This document shows, piece by piece, positions 1-9,400 of a stretch of 64,000 nt of DNA (position 1 is the first letter of the stretch; each line of letters begins with the position of its first letter). The notes beneath the pieces are model-generated. The model searched no databases, was not told the DNA's origin, and saw nothing but the letters and a program-made list of their open reading frames with translations. Origin of the DNA: Pseudomonas petrae (GTDB lineage: Bacteria > Pseudomonadota > Gammaproteobacteria > Pseudomonadales > Pseudomonadaceae); the NCBI RefSeq assembly GCF_021728295.1, contig NZ_JAKJXE010000009.1, positions 1 to 64,000 on the forward strand, read 5' to 3'. Both the position numbers and the translations under genes were made by a program.

Positions 1-92
1 CACACTCGCGTCAAACAGGCAAATGGCGCGGGGCATAGGCGGCGATAATGATGCGGTGGCCGCAACCGCCCATCACCCGCTATCCTGCCCCG

Positions 93-1079
93 ATGAATAA
101 CCCGTTTCCGACCCTGAGCGCCCTGCCCCGTCAGCTGCGTACGCCCAACGTGCGTGACCTGGCGTGGGTGATCCTGTCGCCGCCCCTGCTCGCGAAAACT
201 CAGTGGCCCCAACGTCACCCGCTCAGCGGCAGTGACTGGGTGCAGCACCCAGAAGCACTTGCAACCTTTCTGCGACAGCTGGACCGAGACGACAGCGCAC
301 TCAACGACTGGCTGGCGAAAAGCTCGACGCGCCGGCTGGGGCTGTATTACGAGCGACTCTGGCAATTCGCAATCCAGCACGCGCCAGGCGTCGAGCTGCT
401 CGCGGCGAATCTGCCGATTCAGGGCGAAGGCCGCACGCTGGGCGAACTGGACATGCTGGTGCGGGACAAGGAAGGCGTTCACCACATTGAACTGGCGATC
501 AAGCTGTACCTGGGGCCTCAGGAACAGGACGGCGACGATCCGGCCCACTGGCTCGGACCCGGCGCCCTCGACCGGCTGGATTTGAAGCTTGCACACCTGA
601 ATCAGCATCAACTGCCCATGTCGGGGCGTACGGAAAGCACCGCCATCCTCGCCGCGCGAGGTGTGGAGACCTTCAGCGCGTCACTCTGGTTGGGGGGTTA
701 TCTGTTTTATCCCTGGCCGAACACCGCAGCTTCGCCTCAAAGCGCCCACCCCGAGCACTTGCGGGGAAAGTGGCTGCACCAAAAGGACTGGCCGGGCTAC
801 GCAGAACAAACTCCGGAGGGCCGCTGGCAATTGCTGCCGCGTCCGGCCTGGTTGGCACCGGCGCGCTGCGACGAGGCCTGGACACTGCGCCAGTTTCAGG
901 ACTGGCGGGAAGCCCTCGACCCGCTGGCGCCGGCGCAACTGCTGGTGCGTTTGATCCGCCACGCCGACGGCCACTGGGAAGAGGCCGAGCGGCTATTCCT
1001 GGTGTCGGACCTGTGGCCGAACCTGCCGGACGCGCGCCGCGCTACAGACTCAATCGCAGCACCAGCGCCGCCAGCGTGA
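93..1079 (+). CDS. DUF1853 family protein
   Basis: A 328-residue soluble protein that resembles the DUF1853 family of pseudomonads, whose function is unknown. The N-terminal segment LSALPRQLRTPNVRDLAWVILSPPLL is what suggests the family (read here as LSALPRQLRTP followed by VRDLAWVILSPPLL). A central block with GEGRTLGELDMLV and HIELAIKLYL has the look of a PD-(D/E)XK-like core (E..D...E.A.K), but that is inference. I chose the ATG at 93 because the family-like sequence begins there; an upstream in-frame ATG at 48 would add 15 residues that look like non-coding sequence. The gene runs into the 3' end of arsB on the opposite strand, overlapping it by 38 bases. Confidence 0.8.
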   Translation: MNNPFPTLSALPRQLRTPNVRDLAWVILSPPLLAKTQWPQRHPLSGSDWVQHPEALATFLRQLDRDDSALNDWLAKSSTRRLGLYYERLWQFAIQHAPGVELLAANLPIQGEGRTLGELDMLVRDKEGVHHIELAIKLYLGPQEQDGDDPAHWLGPGALDRLDLKLAHLNQHQLPMSGRTESTAILAARGVETFSASLWLGGYLFYPWPNTAASPQSAHPEHLRGKWLHQKDWPGYAEQTPEGRWQLLPRPAWLAPARCDEAWTLRQFQDWREALDPLAPAQLLVRLIRHADGHWEEAERLFLVSDLWPNLPDARRATDSIAAPAPPA

Positions 1080-2325
1080 TCAACAGCACCGGTACCGTCA
1101 GCACGATGCCGACGCGGAAGTAATAGCCCCAGCCGATGGTCACGCCCTTCTTCGCCAGCACATGCAGCCATAACAAGGTCGCCAGACTGCCGATCGGGGT
1201 GATTTTCGGGCCCAGGTCGCTGCCGATGACGTTGGCATAGATCATCGCTTCCTGGAGGACGCCGTGGGCCTGGCTTGCATCAATGGACAGCAGGCCGATC
1301 AGCACCGTCGGCAGGTTGTTCATCACCGAAGACAGCAACGCCGTCAGCACGCCCGTGCCCATCGCCGCGCCCCACAAGCCATGTTCGGCGAAACGATCGA
1401 GCCAGGTCGCGAGGTAATCGGTCAGGCCCTGATTGCGCAGGCCGTACACCACCAGGTACATGCCCAGCGAGAAAATCACGATCTGCCACGGCGCGTCTTT
1501 CAGCACCTTGCGCGTGGAAATACGGTGGCCCTTGGCAGCGATGCCCAACAGGATCGCGGCGCACCCGGCGGAGATCGCGCTGATGGGAATCCCCAGCGGT
1601 TCCAGGGCGAAGCAGCCCACCAACAGAATCCCCAGTACCCACCAACCGGTCATGAAGGTCGCGCGGTCCTTGATCGCCGAAGACGGCTCGGCCAGTTGCG
1701 AGGCGTCGAAGGTTTTCGGGATGTCGCGGCGATAGAACAGCATCAGCACCGCCAGCGTCGCGGCCACGCTCACCAGATTGACCGGCACCATCACCGAAGC
1801 ATAGCGATTGAAGCCGATGCCGAAGTAGTCGGCGGACACGATGTTGACCAGGTTCGAGACCACCAGCGGCAGGCTCGCGGTGTCGGCGATGAACCCCGCC
1901 GCCATGACGAAAGCCAAGGTGGTCGCCGGCGAAAAGCGCAACGCCAGCAGCATCGACATGACGATGGGCGTAAGGATCAGCGCCGCGCCGTCGTTGGCGA
2001 ACAGCGCCGACACCAGCGCGCCGAGCAGCACGATAAACGCGAACAGCCGCCGACCCTTGCCGTTGCCCCAGCGCGCCACGTGCAGCGCGGCCCAGTTGAA
2101 GAACCCGGCCTCGTCGAGCAGCAGGCTGATGATGATCAGCGCAATGAACGTACCGGTGGCGTTCCAGATGATGTGCCAGACCTGCGGGATGTCACTGAGG
2201 TGCACCACCCCGAAAAGCAGGGCGAGCACGGCGCCAAACGTTGCACTCCAGCCGACACCAAGGCCCTTGGGTTGCCAGATCACCAGGGTGATGGTGACCA
2301 GAAAAATCGCGACGGCTATCAACAT
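1042..2325 (-). CDS. arsB: Arsenite efflux membrane protein ArsB
   Basis: A 427-residue polytopic inner-membrane protein that extrudes arsenite or antimonite. It matches E. coli ArsB closely throughout by memory: VIWQPKGLGVGWSATFGAVL near the N-terminus, LFANDGAALILTPIV, GFIADTASLPLVVSNLVN, then SLGMYLVVYGLRN and MNNLPTVLIG near the C-terminus. About 12 hydrophobic segments are visible. The ATG used overlaps the stop of the upstream MFS gene by 7 bases, so translation is probably coupled. No arsR, arsC or arsH lies beside it, which is unusual for an arsenic operon. A longer reading frame upstream of this ATG lies inside the MFS gene and has no homology. Confidence 0.93.
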   Translation of the reverse strand: MLIAVAIFLVTITLVIWQPKGLGVGWSATFGAVLALLFGVVHLSDIPQVWHIIWNATGTFIALIIISLLLDEAGFFNWAALHVARWGNGKGRRLFAFIVLLGALVSALFANDGAALILTPIVMSMLLALRFSPATTLAFVMAAGFIADTASLPLVVSNLVNIVSADYFGIGFNRYASVMVPVNLVSVAATLAVLMLFYRRDIPKTFDASQLAEPSSAIKDRATFMTGWWVLGILLVGCFALEPLGIPISAISAGCAAILLGIAAKGHRISTRKVLKDAPWQIVIFSLGMYLVVYGLRNQGLTDYLATWLDRFAEHGLWGAAMGTGVLTALLSSVMNNLPTVLIGLLSIDASQAHGVLQEAMIYANVIGSDLGPKITPIGSLATLLWLHVLAKKGVTIGWGYYFRVGIVLTVPVLLITLAALVLRLSL

Positions 2326-3557
2326 CTTTTTGCAGTTCTCGGGAGCAGGATGGCGAGGATGCCCAACAGCGGCAGGTAGGAACACAGCGTGTAGACATAA
2401 ACGATGCCGTGAAGGTCCGCCAAGTGACCCAACAAGGCCGCGCCGATGCCGCCAAAGCCAAACATCAGGCCGAAGAAGATGCCGGCGATCATGCCGACGT
2501 TGCCCGGCACCAGTTCCTGGGCGTAGACAACGATGGCCGAGAACGCCGAGGCCAGAATAAAACCGATGATCACGCTGAGCACGCTGGTCCAGAACAGGTC
2601 GGCGTAGGGCAGCGCGAGGGTGAACGGCGCCACGCCCAGAATCGAGAACCAGATCACCGCCTTGCGCCCGATGCGATCACCGATCGGCCCGCCGAAAAAC
2701 GTGCCCGCCGCCACCGCCGCCAGGAACATGAACAAGTGCAGCTGCGAGCTGGCCACGGACAGCTGGAATTTGTCGATCAGGTAGAACGTAAAGTAGCTGG
2801 TGAAGCTGGCCATGTAGAAATACTTGGAGAACACCAGCAACGCCAGCACCACCAAGGCGCTGGTCACCCTACGTTTCGACAGCCCGTGGGTCGCCGCCTG
2901 CCCGGCCTTGATTTTGAAGAGCGCCAGGTGCGCTTTATACCAGCGGCTGATCGCGTACAGCAGCCCCACGGAAAACAGCGCCACCAACCCGAACCAGGCA
3001 ATATGGCCCTGGCCGAAGGGGATGATGATCGCCGCCGCCAGCAGTGGCCCAATGGCGGAACCGCTGTTGCCGCCCACCTGAAAGCTCGATTGCGCCAGAC
3101 CAAAGCGGCCGCCTGAAGCCAGCCGGGCGATGCGCGAGGCTTCGGGGTGAAAGGTCGACGAGCCGATGCCGATCAACCCTGCGGCGAGCAAGATCAGCGG
3201 AAAACTGCCCACGGTCGCGAGCATCATCACGCCGCCTAGAATGCACAACGAACCTACCGGCAGGACCAACGGGTTGGGATGACGATCGGTGTAATAACCG
3301 ACCCAGGGCTGCAGCAACGACGCCGTGACCTGAAACGTCAGAGTGATCAGCCCGACCTGGGTAAAACTCAGGCCGTACGAGGCCTTCAGCATGGGGTAGA
3401 TCGAGGGCAGGATCGACTGAATCAGGTCATTGAGCAGGTGCGCCAATGCCACCGCGCCAATGATGCGCATCACCAAGGGGCTTGATTGCGGAGCGGGAAC
3501 GGGTTGGGTATCGGTCGCGGGCACGGTTGCAGGGCTGGGAACGGCCATCGGGTCCAT
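2319..3557 (-). CDS. MFS transporter, fosmidomycin-resistance (Fsr) type
   Basis: A 412-residue major facilitator of 12 predicted membrane segments. It follows E. coli Fsr almost motif by motif: LAHLLNDLIQSILPSIYPML, the LTFQVTASLLQPWVGYYTD segment, SSTFHPEASRIARLASGGR and LAQSSFQVGGNSGSAIGPLL. Fsr-type proteins are proton-driven drug exporters; the real substrate here cannot be read from sequence. The first 28 residues are Pro/Ala rich and look disordered. The start is uncertain: ATG codons at 3557 and 3548 are both possible and neither has a strong ribosome binding site. The gene is the first of a two-gene unit with arsB, so an arsenic-related or general efflux role is possible. Confidence 0.88.
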   Translation of the reverse strand: MDPMAVPSPATVPATDTQPVPAPQSSPLVMRIIGAVALAHLLNDLIQSILPSIYPMLKASYGLSFTQVGLITLTFQVTASLLQPWVGYYTDRHPNPLVLPVGSLCILGGVMMLATVGSFPLILLAAGLIGIGSSTFHPEASRIARLASGGRFGLAQSSFQVGGNSGSAIGPLLAAAIIIPFGQGHIAWFGLVALFSVGLLYAISRWYKAHLALFKIKAGQAATHGLSKRRVTSALVVLALLVFSKYFYMASFTSYFTFYLIDKFQLSVASSQLHLFMFLAAVAAGTFFGGPIGDRIGRKAVIWFSILGVAPFTLALPYADLFWTSVLSVIIGFILASAFSAIVVYAQELVPGNVGMIAGIFFGLMFGFGGIGAALLGHLADLHGIVYVYTLCSYLPLLGILAILLPRTAKRC

Positions 3558-3699
3558 CCATCGAACGTTGATGCGCCATCGGACTCGTTACAGAACATGT
3601 CAGCGGCACAAGGGGTCGCCAATGTGCCATTTTTTGGGGCGCCGCTGCCATGTTTTGTTTCTGATTTGTGAGTGGGGCTTCTTGCGGCAGGAACGGAGG

Positions 3700-5040
3700 T
3701 CAGACCGCCGCCTGCAATCTCCCCCGCGCCGTCAACGAACCTTCGACCTCATGCAGCGACACTTTTGACGTCTCCGGCAATGCCAGTCCTCCCGCCAGCG
3801 CCAGCAGCGCAATCACGATCAGGTAAAACGCCGGCGCCAGGTTGCTGCCCGTCGCGCCGATCAGCCAGGTCGCCATCAGCGGCGCCGTTCCGCCGAAGAT
3901 CGTGTACGCCATGTTGTAAGTGATCGCCGAAGCGGTGTAACGGGTACGCGTAGGAAAGGTCTCCGACAACAGCGCCGCCGTCACCACACCACAGAGGACA
4001 GCGCCAATCGCCAGGAACATCACGCCGACGATCGACGCCACAAACGAACCGGAACTGGCCATCAAAAACGACGGATAAACCACCACGATCAGCAGGACAC
4101 AGGTGCTGAGCACCGTCTTGCGTCTCCCGACCTTGTCGGAAAACGCCCCGGCTACCGGACAGATCGCCGCAGCGAACAACAGCGCAATCAACGACACCAG
4201 CAGTGCGGTGGCACGACTCAGCCCGCCAGCCACCTGCAAGTACGTCGCGAAATACGTGGTGAACATGTAGAACGACAGCGCTGTCAGCGAGACGAACGCG
4301 CCGAGGCAGCAAATCGCCGCGCCGTGGTTGCGCAGGGTTTCCTTGAGCGGCGAATGGGCAACCGCGTGTTCCTGTTTCACCGCCTGAAACGCCGGGGTTT
4401 CGTCCAGTTTCCAGCGCAGGTACAGCCCGACCAACCCAAGCGGCGCCGCGATCAGAAACGGCAGCCGCCAGCCCCAACTGCCCATGGCCTCGGTGCTCAG
4501 CGAGGCTTCCAGCGCGTAGGCAATGATCGCCGCCGCCGCGAATGCCGAGAAGGTCGACACCGGCACGAAGCTGCCGTACCACGCCCGTTGCGTGCGTGGT
4601 GCGTGTTCCATCAAGTAAGCGCACGCCCCTGCGTATTCACCCCCGGCAGAAAAACCCTGGGCGCAACGGATGAGAGTGAGCAAGACGGGCGCCATCACGC
4701 CAATTGCCGCGTAGGTCGGCAGCAGACCGATGATCGTCGTGGCCCCGGCCATTAACAGAATGGTAAACGCCAGCGTGCGTTTGCGGCCGATGCGGTCGCC
4801 CAGCATGCCGAAGAACACCCCGCCGAGGGGCCGAAACGCGAAGGCCACGGCGAACACCGCGAAGGTTTTCAATAACGCCGCGCTGGCATCGCCGCTGGGG
4901 AAGAACTGCTCAGCGATGGTCGTGGCCAGAAAGCCGTACACCGCGAAATCGAACCATTCGACGAAATTGCCGATGGCGGCCGCCACGATGACTTTTCTCA
5001 GAGTGGCAGGATCAACCTGCTCAAGGACGGGAGTGGTCAT
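3700..5040 (-). CDS. MFS transporter, metabolite:H+ symporter (MHS) family
   Basis: A 446-residue secondary transporter of the MHS branch of the major facilitators (ProP, ShiA, KgtP relatives). Diagnostic segments are AAAIGNFVEWFDFAVYGFLA at the first helix, FRPLGGVFFGMLGDRIGRKR with the loop 2-3 motif, and RCAQGFSAGGEYAGACAYL in helix 4-5. Twelve membrane helices are evident, with a long central loop rich in charged residues. MHS proteins import organic acids or compatible solutes with protons; ProP-like osmolyte uptake is a reasonable guess only. The ATG has GAGG about 7 bases upstream. It is a separate transcription unit from the Fsr/ArsB pair, with a gap of about 140 bases. Confidence 0.87.
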   Translation of the reverse strand: MTTPVLEQVDPATLRKVIVAAAIGNFVEWFDFAVYGFLATTIAEQFFPSGDASAALLKTFAVFAVAFAFRPLGGVFFGMLGDRIGRKRTLAFTILLMAGATTIIGLLPTYAAIGVMAPVLLTLIRCAQGFSAGGEYAGACAYLMEHAPRTQRAWYGSFVPVSTFSAFAAAAIIAYALEASLSTEAMGSWGWRLPFLIAAPLGLVGLYLRWKLDETPAFQAVKQEHAVAHSPLKETLRNHGAAICCLGAFVSLTALSFYMFTTYFATYLQVAGGLSRATALLVSLIALLFAAAICPVAGAFSDKVGRRKTVLSTCVLLIVVVYPSFLMASSGSFVASIVGVMFLAIGAVLCGVVTAALLSETFPTRTRYTASAITYNMAYTIFGGTAPLMATWLIGATGSNLAPAFYLIVIALLALAGGLALPETSKVSLHEVEGSLTARGRLQAAV

Positions 5041-5190
5041 GGAAACCTCGGCGCGCGTGGGAAAGATCCGATTATCGGTACAGCGTCCTGCCCGCCTGAC
5101 TCCAGAAATGCCGCCGACGTACTCAGGACCGACCTGTCGGGAGGTGTGGGTCGCAGGATTCGTGCCAGTGCCCGGATGCGTGCCTGGGCG

Positions 5191-6219
5191 TCAGCGATAT
5201 TCCCGCGCAGATTCAAAGGTCCGTTTGCCCTGCAGTCCCCCGGTGTGCAGGAAAATCAGCCGTGTTCCGTTAGCGATCCGGCCCGAGATCACCTCTTCAT
5301 GCAGCGCAAGCAATGCCTTGCCGGTGTACAGCGGTTCGAGGGGGATACCGGATTCAGCCCCATGGCGCGCAATGAAATCGAGCAACGCGGCATCGGTCTT
5401 AGCAAAGCCGCCACGGCTGGCGTCGAGCAAGCGGTAACCCTGAGGTTTACAGCTGGCAGGCAAAGTGGCGTTAAGCGGCTGTTGATCACGTTGGGCCACG
5501 GTCGATGATTTCGACAACGACGCAGCCCCTGTGGGAGCGAGCTTGCTCGCGAAGGACGCAAGAATGTCCTCTACATTGCCCTCGACCCCATGACCTTCGG
5601 GCACCGCCATCGCGCCGATCACCTCATGCTGCCCCGCCTCCGCCAGCACCAATCCCGCCAGCGTTGTGCCAGTGCCACACGCCAGCCACCAGGCGTCGTA
5701 ATCCCCCCAACGCAGATTGCCGAGCTGGCTGCGCGCCTGTTCGACGATTTCAGCGCAGCCCACTGCGCCGTTGAGGCCGCCGCCACCCTCAGGCACCGGA
5801 AGCAGATGCGGATAACGCTCGCGCCACGGCACCCAGAAATCAGCGTCATGCCGCGCGCGATAACCGGCGTAGCCCAGCCAGTGCAACTCCATGCCGAACG
5901 CCTGCAGATCCAGCACCGTCGGCGTCTCGACCGCATGCCCCCGCACCAGCCCCACCGTGGCAAAACCAAAGCGCTTGCCCGCTGCCGCCAGCGCATGAAG
6001 GTGATTGGAATGTGCGCCGCCAAGGCTGATAACGCCCCGCGCGCCGGCTCGTTCAGCCGCCGCCAGATGGTGCTTGAGCTTGAACCATTTATTGCCGGTG
6101 ATCAGCGGATCGACGAGGTCCAGCCGCAGGATCGCCGCCTGCACACCGGCTGCCTGGAGCCAATCGAAATGGAGGGGTTGCAGCGGTGCAGGAGGCAGCG
6201 GTGATGAGGGAGTAAACAT
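5191..6219 (-). CDS. PLP-dependent deaminase, ACC deaminase/D-cysteine desulfhydrase family
   Basis: A 342-residue fold-type II PLP enzyme. The cofactor lysine lies in GNKWFKLKHHL, the substrate loop is SLGGAHSNHLHALAAAGK, and a glycine-rich phosphate clamp ACGTGTTLAGL follows. Enzymes of this group deaminate 1-aminocyclopropane-1-carboxylate or desulfurate D-cysteine; the sequence does not let me choose. I took the ATG at 6219 because homology starts just after it. Between NVEDIL and GYRLLDASRGGF there is a segment that includes FASKLAPTG, which is the translation of a REP element, so the protein carries an insertion of roughly 20-25 residues compared with what I expect for the family. The frame is kept. 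Confidence 0.82.
   Translation of the reverse strand: MFTPSSPLPPAPLQPLHFDWLQAAGVQAAILRLDLVDPLITGNKWFKLKHHLAAAERAGARGVISLGGAHSNHLHALAAAGKRFGFATVGLVRGHAVETPTVLDLQAFGMELHWLGYAGYRARHDADFWVPWRERYPHLLPVPEGGGGLNGAVGCAEIVEQARSQLGNLRWGDYDAWWLACGTGTTLAGLVLAEAGQHEVIGAMAVPEGHGVEGNVEDILASFASKLAPTGAASLSKSSTVAQRDQQPLNATLPASCKPQGYRLLDASRGGFAKTDAALLDFIARHGAESGIPLEPLYTGKALLALHEEVISGRIANGTRLIFLHTGGLQGKRTFESAREYR
5528..5555. repeat. REP element inside the deaminase gene
   Basis: The sequence TGTGGGAGCGAGC followed by TTGCTCGCGAAGG is the classic Pseudomonas REP palindrome (GAGCGAGC/GCTTGCTC core). REPs are normally extragenic. This one sits inside an open reading frame and is translated in frame. Confidence 0.85.
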
Positions 6220-6460
6220 GAAATCGGTCGGGCAATGGACGGTGCGGGAGTCTAGCACTCGTCTTGCTGGAGTCTCGATTTGGGGGCTGTGTAGGGGGAT
6301 TCTTGATCTTCGTTAGGAAGCGTCCGGTTCGTGTTTTCCCTATGGAATGACGGTGAGGAATGCCTCATCTTCGCCCGCTTCAGCCCTTTCTCATGGACGA
6401 GTTGACCCGGTTTTCTGCAGACCGGTCAGGGGCGCTTTCTCCTGCCAGGGACGCTCATTC

Positions 6461-9400
6461 ATGCTCACCGTATTACCGCCTTTCTTCGATCACAGTCGCC
6501 ACAAACTTGTTGTTCATGGCCTGCCTGTCGCGCTCGACGTTTTAGCCTTTGAAGGTGAAGAACAGCTGAGCCAACCGTTTCTTTATCGCGTTGAATTCAC
6601 TTCGGTTGAGCCGGACATCGGTGCCGAGCGGATGCTGGGCAAGACAGCGCAGTTCAGCCTGCATGCGGCGCCCCATACGTTGCCTGTTGCGATTCGTGGT
6701 TTGCCGGTGCCTTCGGTTAAATCGTTGCGAACGCTGCATGGGGTGGTGACGGGTTTTAAACGGCTTTCCGGTTCGGCTGACGAGGCCAGATACGAGATTA
6801 CTTTGCAGCCGCGCTTGGCATTGCTGGCCCGTGGGCGGCAGTTTCGGATCTATCAGCATCAATCGGTGCCGCAGATTGTCGAGAGTATTTTGCGTAGTCG
6901 GCATGACTTTGAGGGGCAGGATTTTCTGTTCACTTTGGTTCGGGAGTATCCGAAGCGCGAGCAGGTGATGCAGTACGGCGAAAGTGATCTGGCGTTTATT
7001 TCCCGCCTGTTAGCCGAGGTGGGGATTTGGTATCGCTTTAGTAATGACGAGCGGTTGGGTATCGCGGTCGTAGAGTTTCATGACGATCAGCGGCATTACG
7101 TTCGGCCGCGAGTGAGCTTGCCGTATCGGCCTCAGTCGGGGTTGGGCAGCAGCGGAGCCGACGGGGTTTGGGGGCTGCAAGTCAGTCATGAAGTGGTGGA
7201 GAAGAACCTTCACTTTCGGGCTTATCACCACCGTGACGCCAGTGCCTGGCTGGATGGAAATGTTGATCAGACGCGGGGTGATACCACGACTTATGGCGAG
7301 GCGTATCACTATGCGGAGCCGTATCGCGTAGTGGGCGACAAGCTGGATCAGGACGAGGATCTGTTGGGAGAAAGCGGGTTTTTCTATGGGCGGTTGCGGC
7401 ATGAGCGGTACCTGAATGACCAGACTCGCTTAAGTGGCGTTAGCAGCAGTGCTTCGTTGGGATTGGCGCAGGTGCTGGCGATTTCCGGTGGTGCGCCTCA
7501 GGCGTTTGAGCCGGGGGCGGTGCTCACAAGGCTACGGTTGTGTGCGGCGCGGGATCGCAGTTTTGAGTTGAGCTTTGAAGCGATTCCGTATTCCGAGAGT
7601 GTCTGCTTTCGGCCGCCGTTGCTGGCCAAGCCTGAGATAGATGGCACTCTGCCAGCGCGGGTCACCAGTTCACTGGCCAACGATCCCTATAGCCACATCG
7701 ACAGCGAAGGCCGTTACAAGGTCAGCTTTCTGTTTGACCGCGACAGCTGGAAGCTGGGTGAGGAAAGTCTGTGGCTCAGATTGGCCCGACCCTATGCCGG
7801 CAATACCCACGGCCTGCACTTGCCGCTGATCTGCGGCACCGAAGTGGCCATTGCTTTCGAGCAAGGCGATCCGGATCGGCCCTACATCGCTCATGCCCTT
7901 CACGACAGTAGACATCCTGACCATGTGACGCTGCTGCGCAGTGATTACAAACGCAACGTGCTGCGCACCCCCGCCAACAACAAGCTGCGCATGGAAGATG
8001 ATCGCGGCAAGGAACACATCAAGCTCAGCACCGAACACAGCGGCAAGAGCCAGCTGAATCTCGGCCATCTGGTGGATGACGAGAAGCTCAAACGCGGCGA
8101 AGGCTTTGAATTGCGCACGGACGGCTGGGGCGCTATTCGGGCGGGGCGTGGGGTGGTTATCAGTGCGGATGAACAGGCCAAAGCCCACGGGCAGCAGCTC
8201 GACATGGATGCCGCAGTCGGTCGATTGCAGAAAGCCGGGGAACAGCTGGAAAAAATCTCGGCAGATGCGGCCATCAGTCACGCCGATCCTGCTGACGTGC
8301 AGGCGCAATTCGATCTGCTGAAACAGGACCTGGACGCGCTCAAATCCTCGGTCCTGCTGCTCAGCGCTCCTCAGGGCATCGCCCTGACCAGCGGCAAGCA
8401 CTTGCAGTTGGCCGCCCAAGACAACCTGATGCTCAACGCTGGCGGCCACGCCGACATCAGCGTGGTCAAGAAACTCTTCATGGGTATCGGCCAGGGCCTG
8501 AGCCTGTTCGTGCGCAAGGTCGGGCTCAAGCTGATTTCCAACGAAGGCCCGGTGAGCATCCAGGCGCAGAACGATCGTCTGGAATTGCTAGCGCGCCAGG
8601 GAATAAACATCACCAGCACCGAAGACGAAATTCACATCACCGCGAAGAAGCGCATCGTCTTGAATGCTGGCGGCAGCTACCTCGCCATCGAGCAATGCCG
8701 CATCGAGTCCGGCACCGCTGGCGACTATCTGATCAAGGCCGCGCACTTCGATTTCAAACCCAAAGCGGCACAGCCGGTTGAAATGCCAGCCTTGCCACCG
8801 CTGCTGGATATTCCCCCTGAACTGCACGAGTTCTGGCCCAGCTGCAGCGGCGGCAACATTCACTACGAGCGGAGCATGATCAAAAATGCCGCGCCGGTTA
8901 AACAGCCCGAGCCACTTGAGGAGGAAGAAGAGGAGGAGGAAATCGTTGAAGGGATCACTCTGCGCATCGGGTTGTTCTTTGACGGGACCGGGAATAATCA
9001 GAGCAATGCGGCGGCTACCGCGCAGTGCCGACAATCGGATTTGAACAGTTTTAGCAGTGAGGAGCTGGAGAGCATCGCCGCGACGTGCAAGCAGTATGGG
9101 TTTGGGGAGTTTGATGGGAGCGCGTTTAACAGCGCGCCGAATAACAGTTACGGGAATGCGCCGAGTAATGTGGCGTATTTGTATGACTTGTATCCGGATA
9201 ACACTGCGACGCCTGTCAGTAAGGATTCGAAGATTGGTTACATCAGGGCATACATCGAAGGAATTGGTACCCGTAGCGGTGGCAAAGATGACGTGCTGAT
9301 TGGGCAAGCTCTCGGGCAGGGAGAGACTGGGGTAGTTGCTCGGGTAAGACAGGCGCCCGCAATTGCTGCTAAACAGTTTGAACGTTTTTTTCAAACTAAC

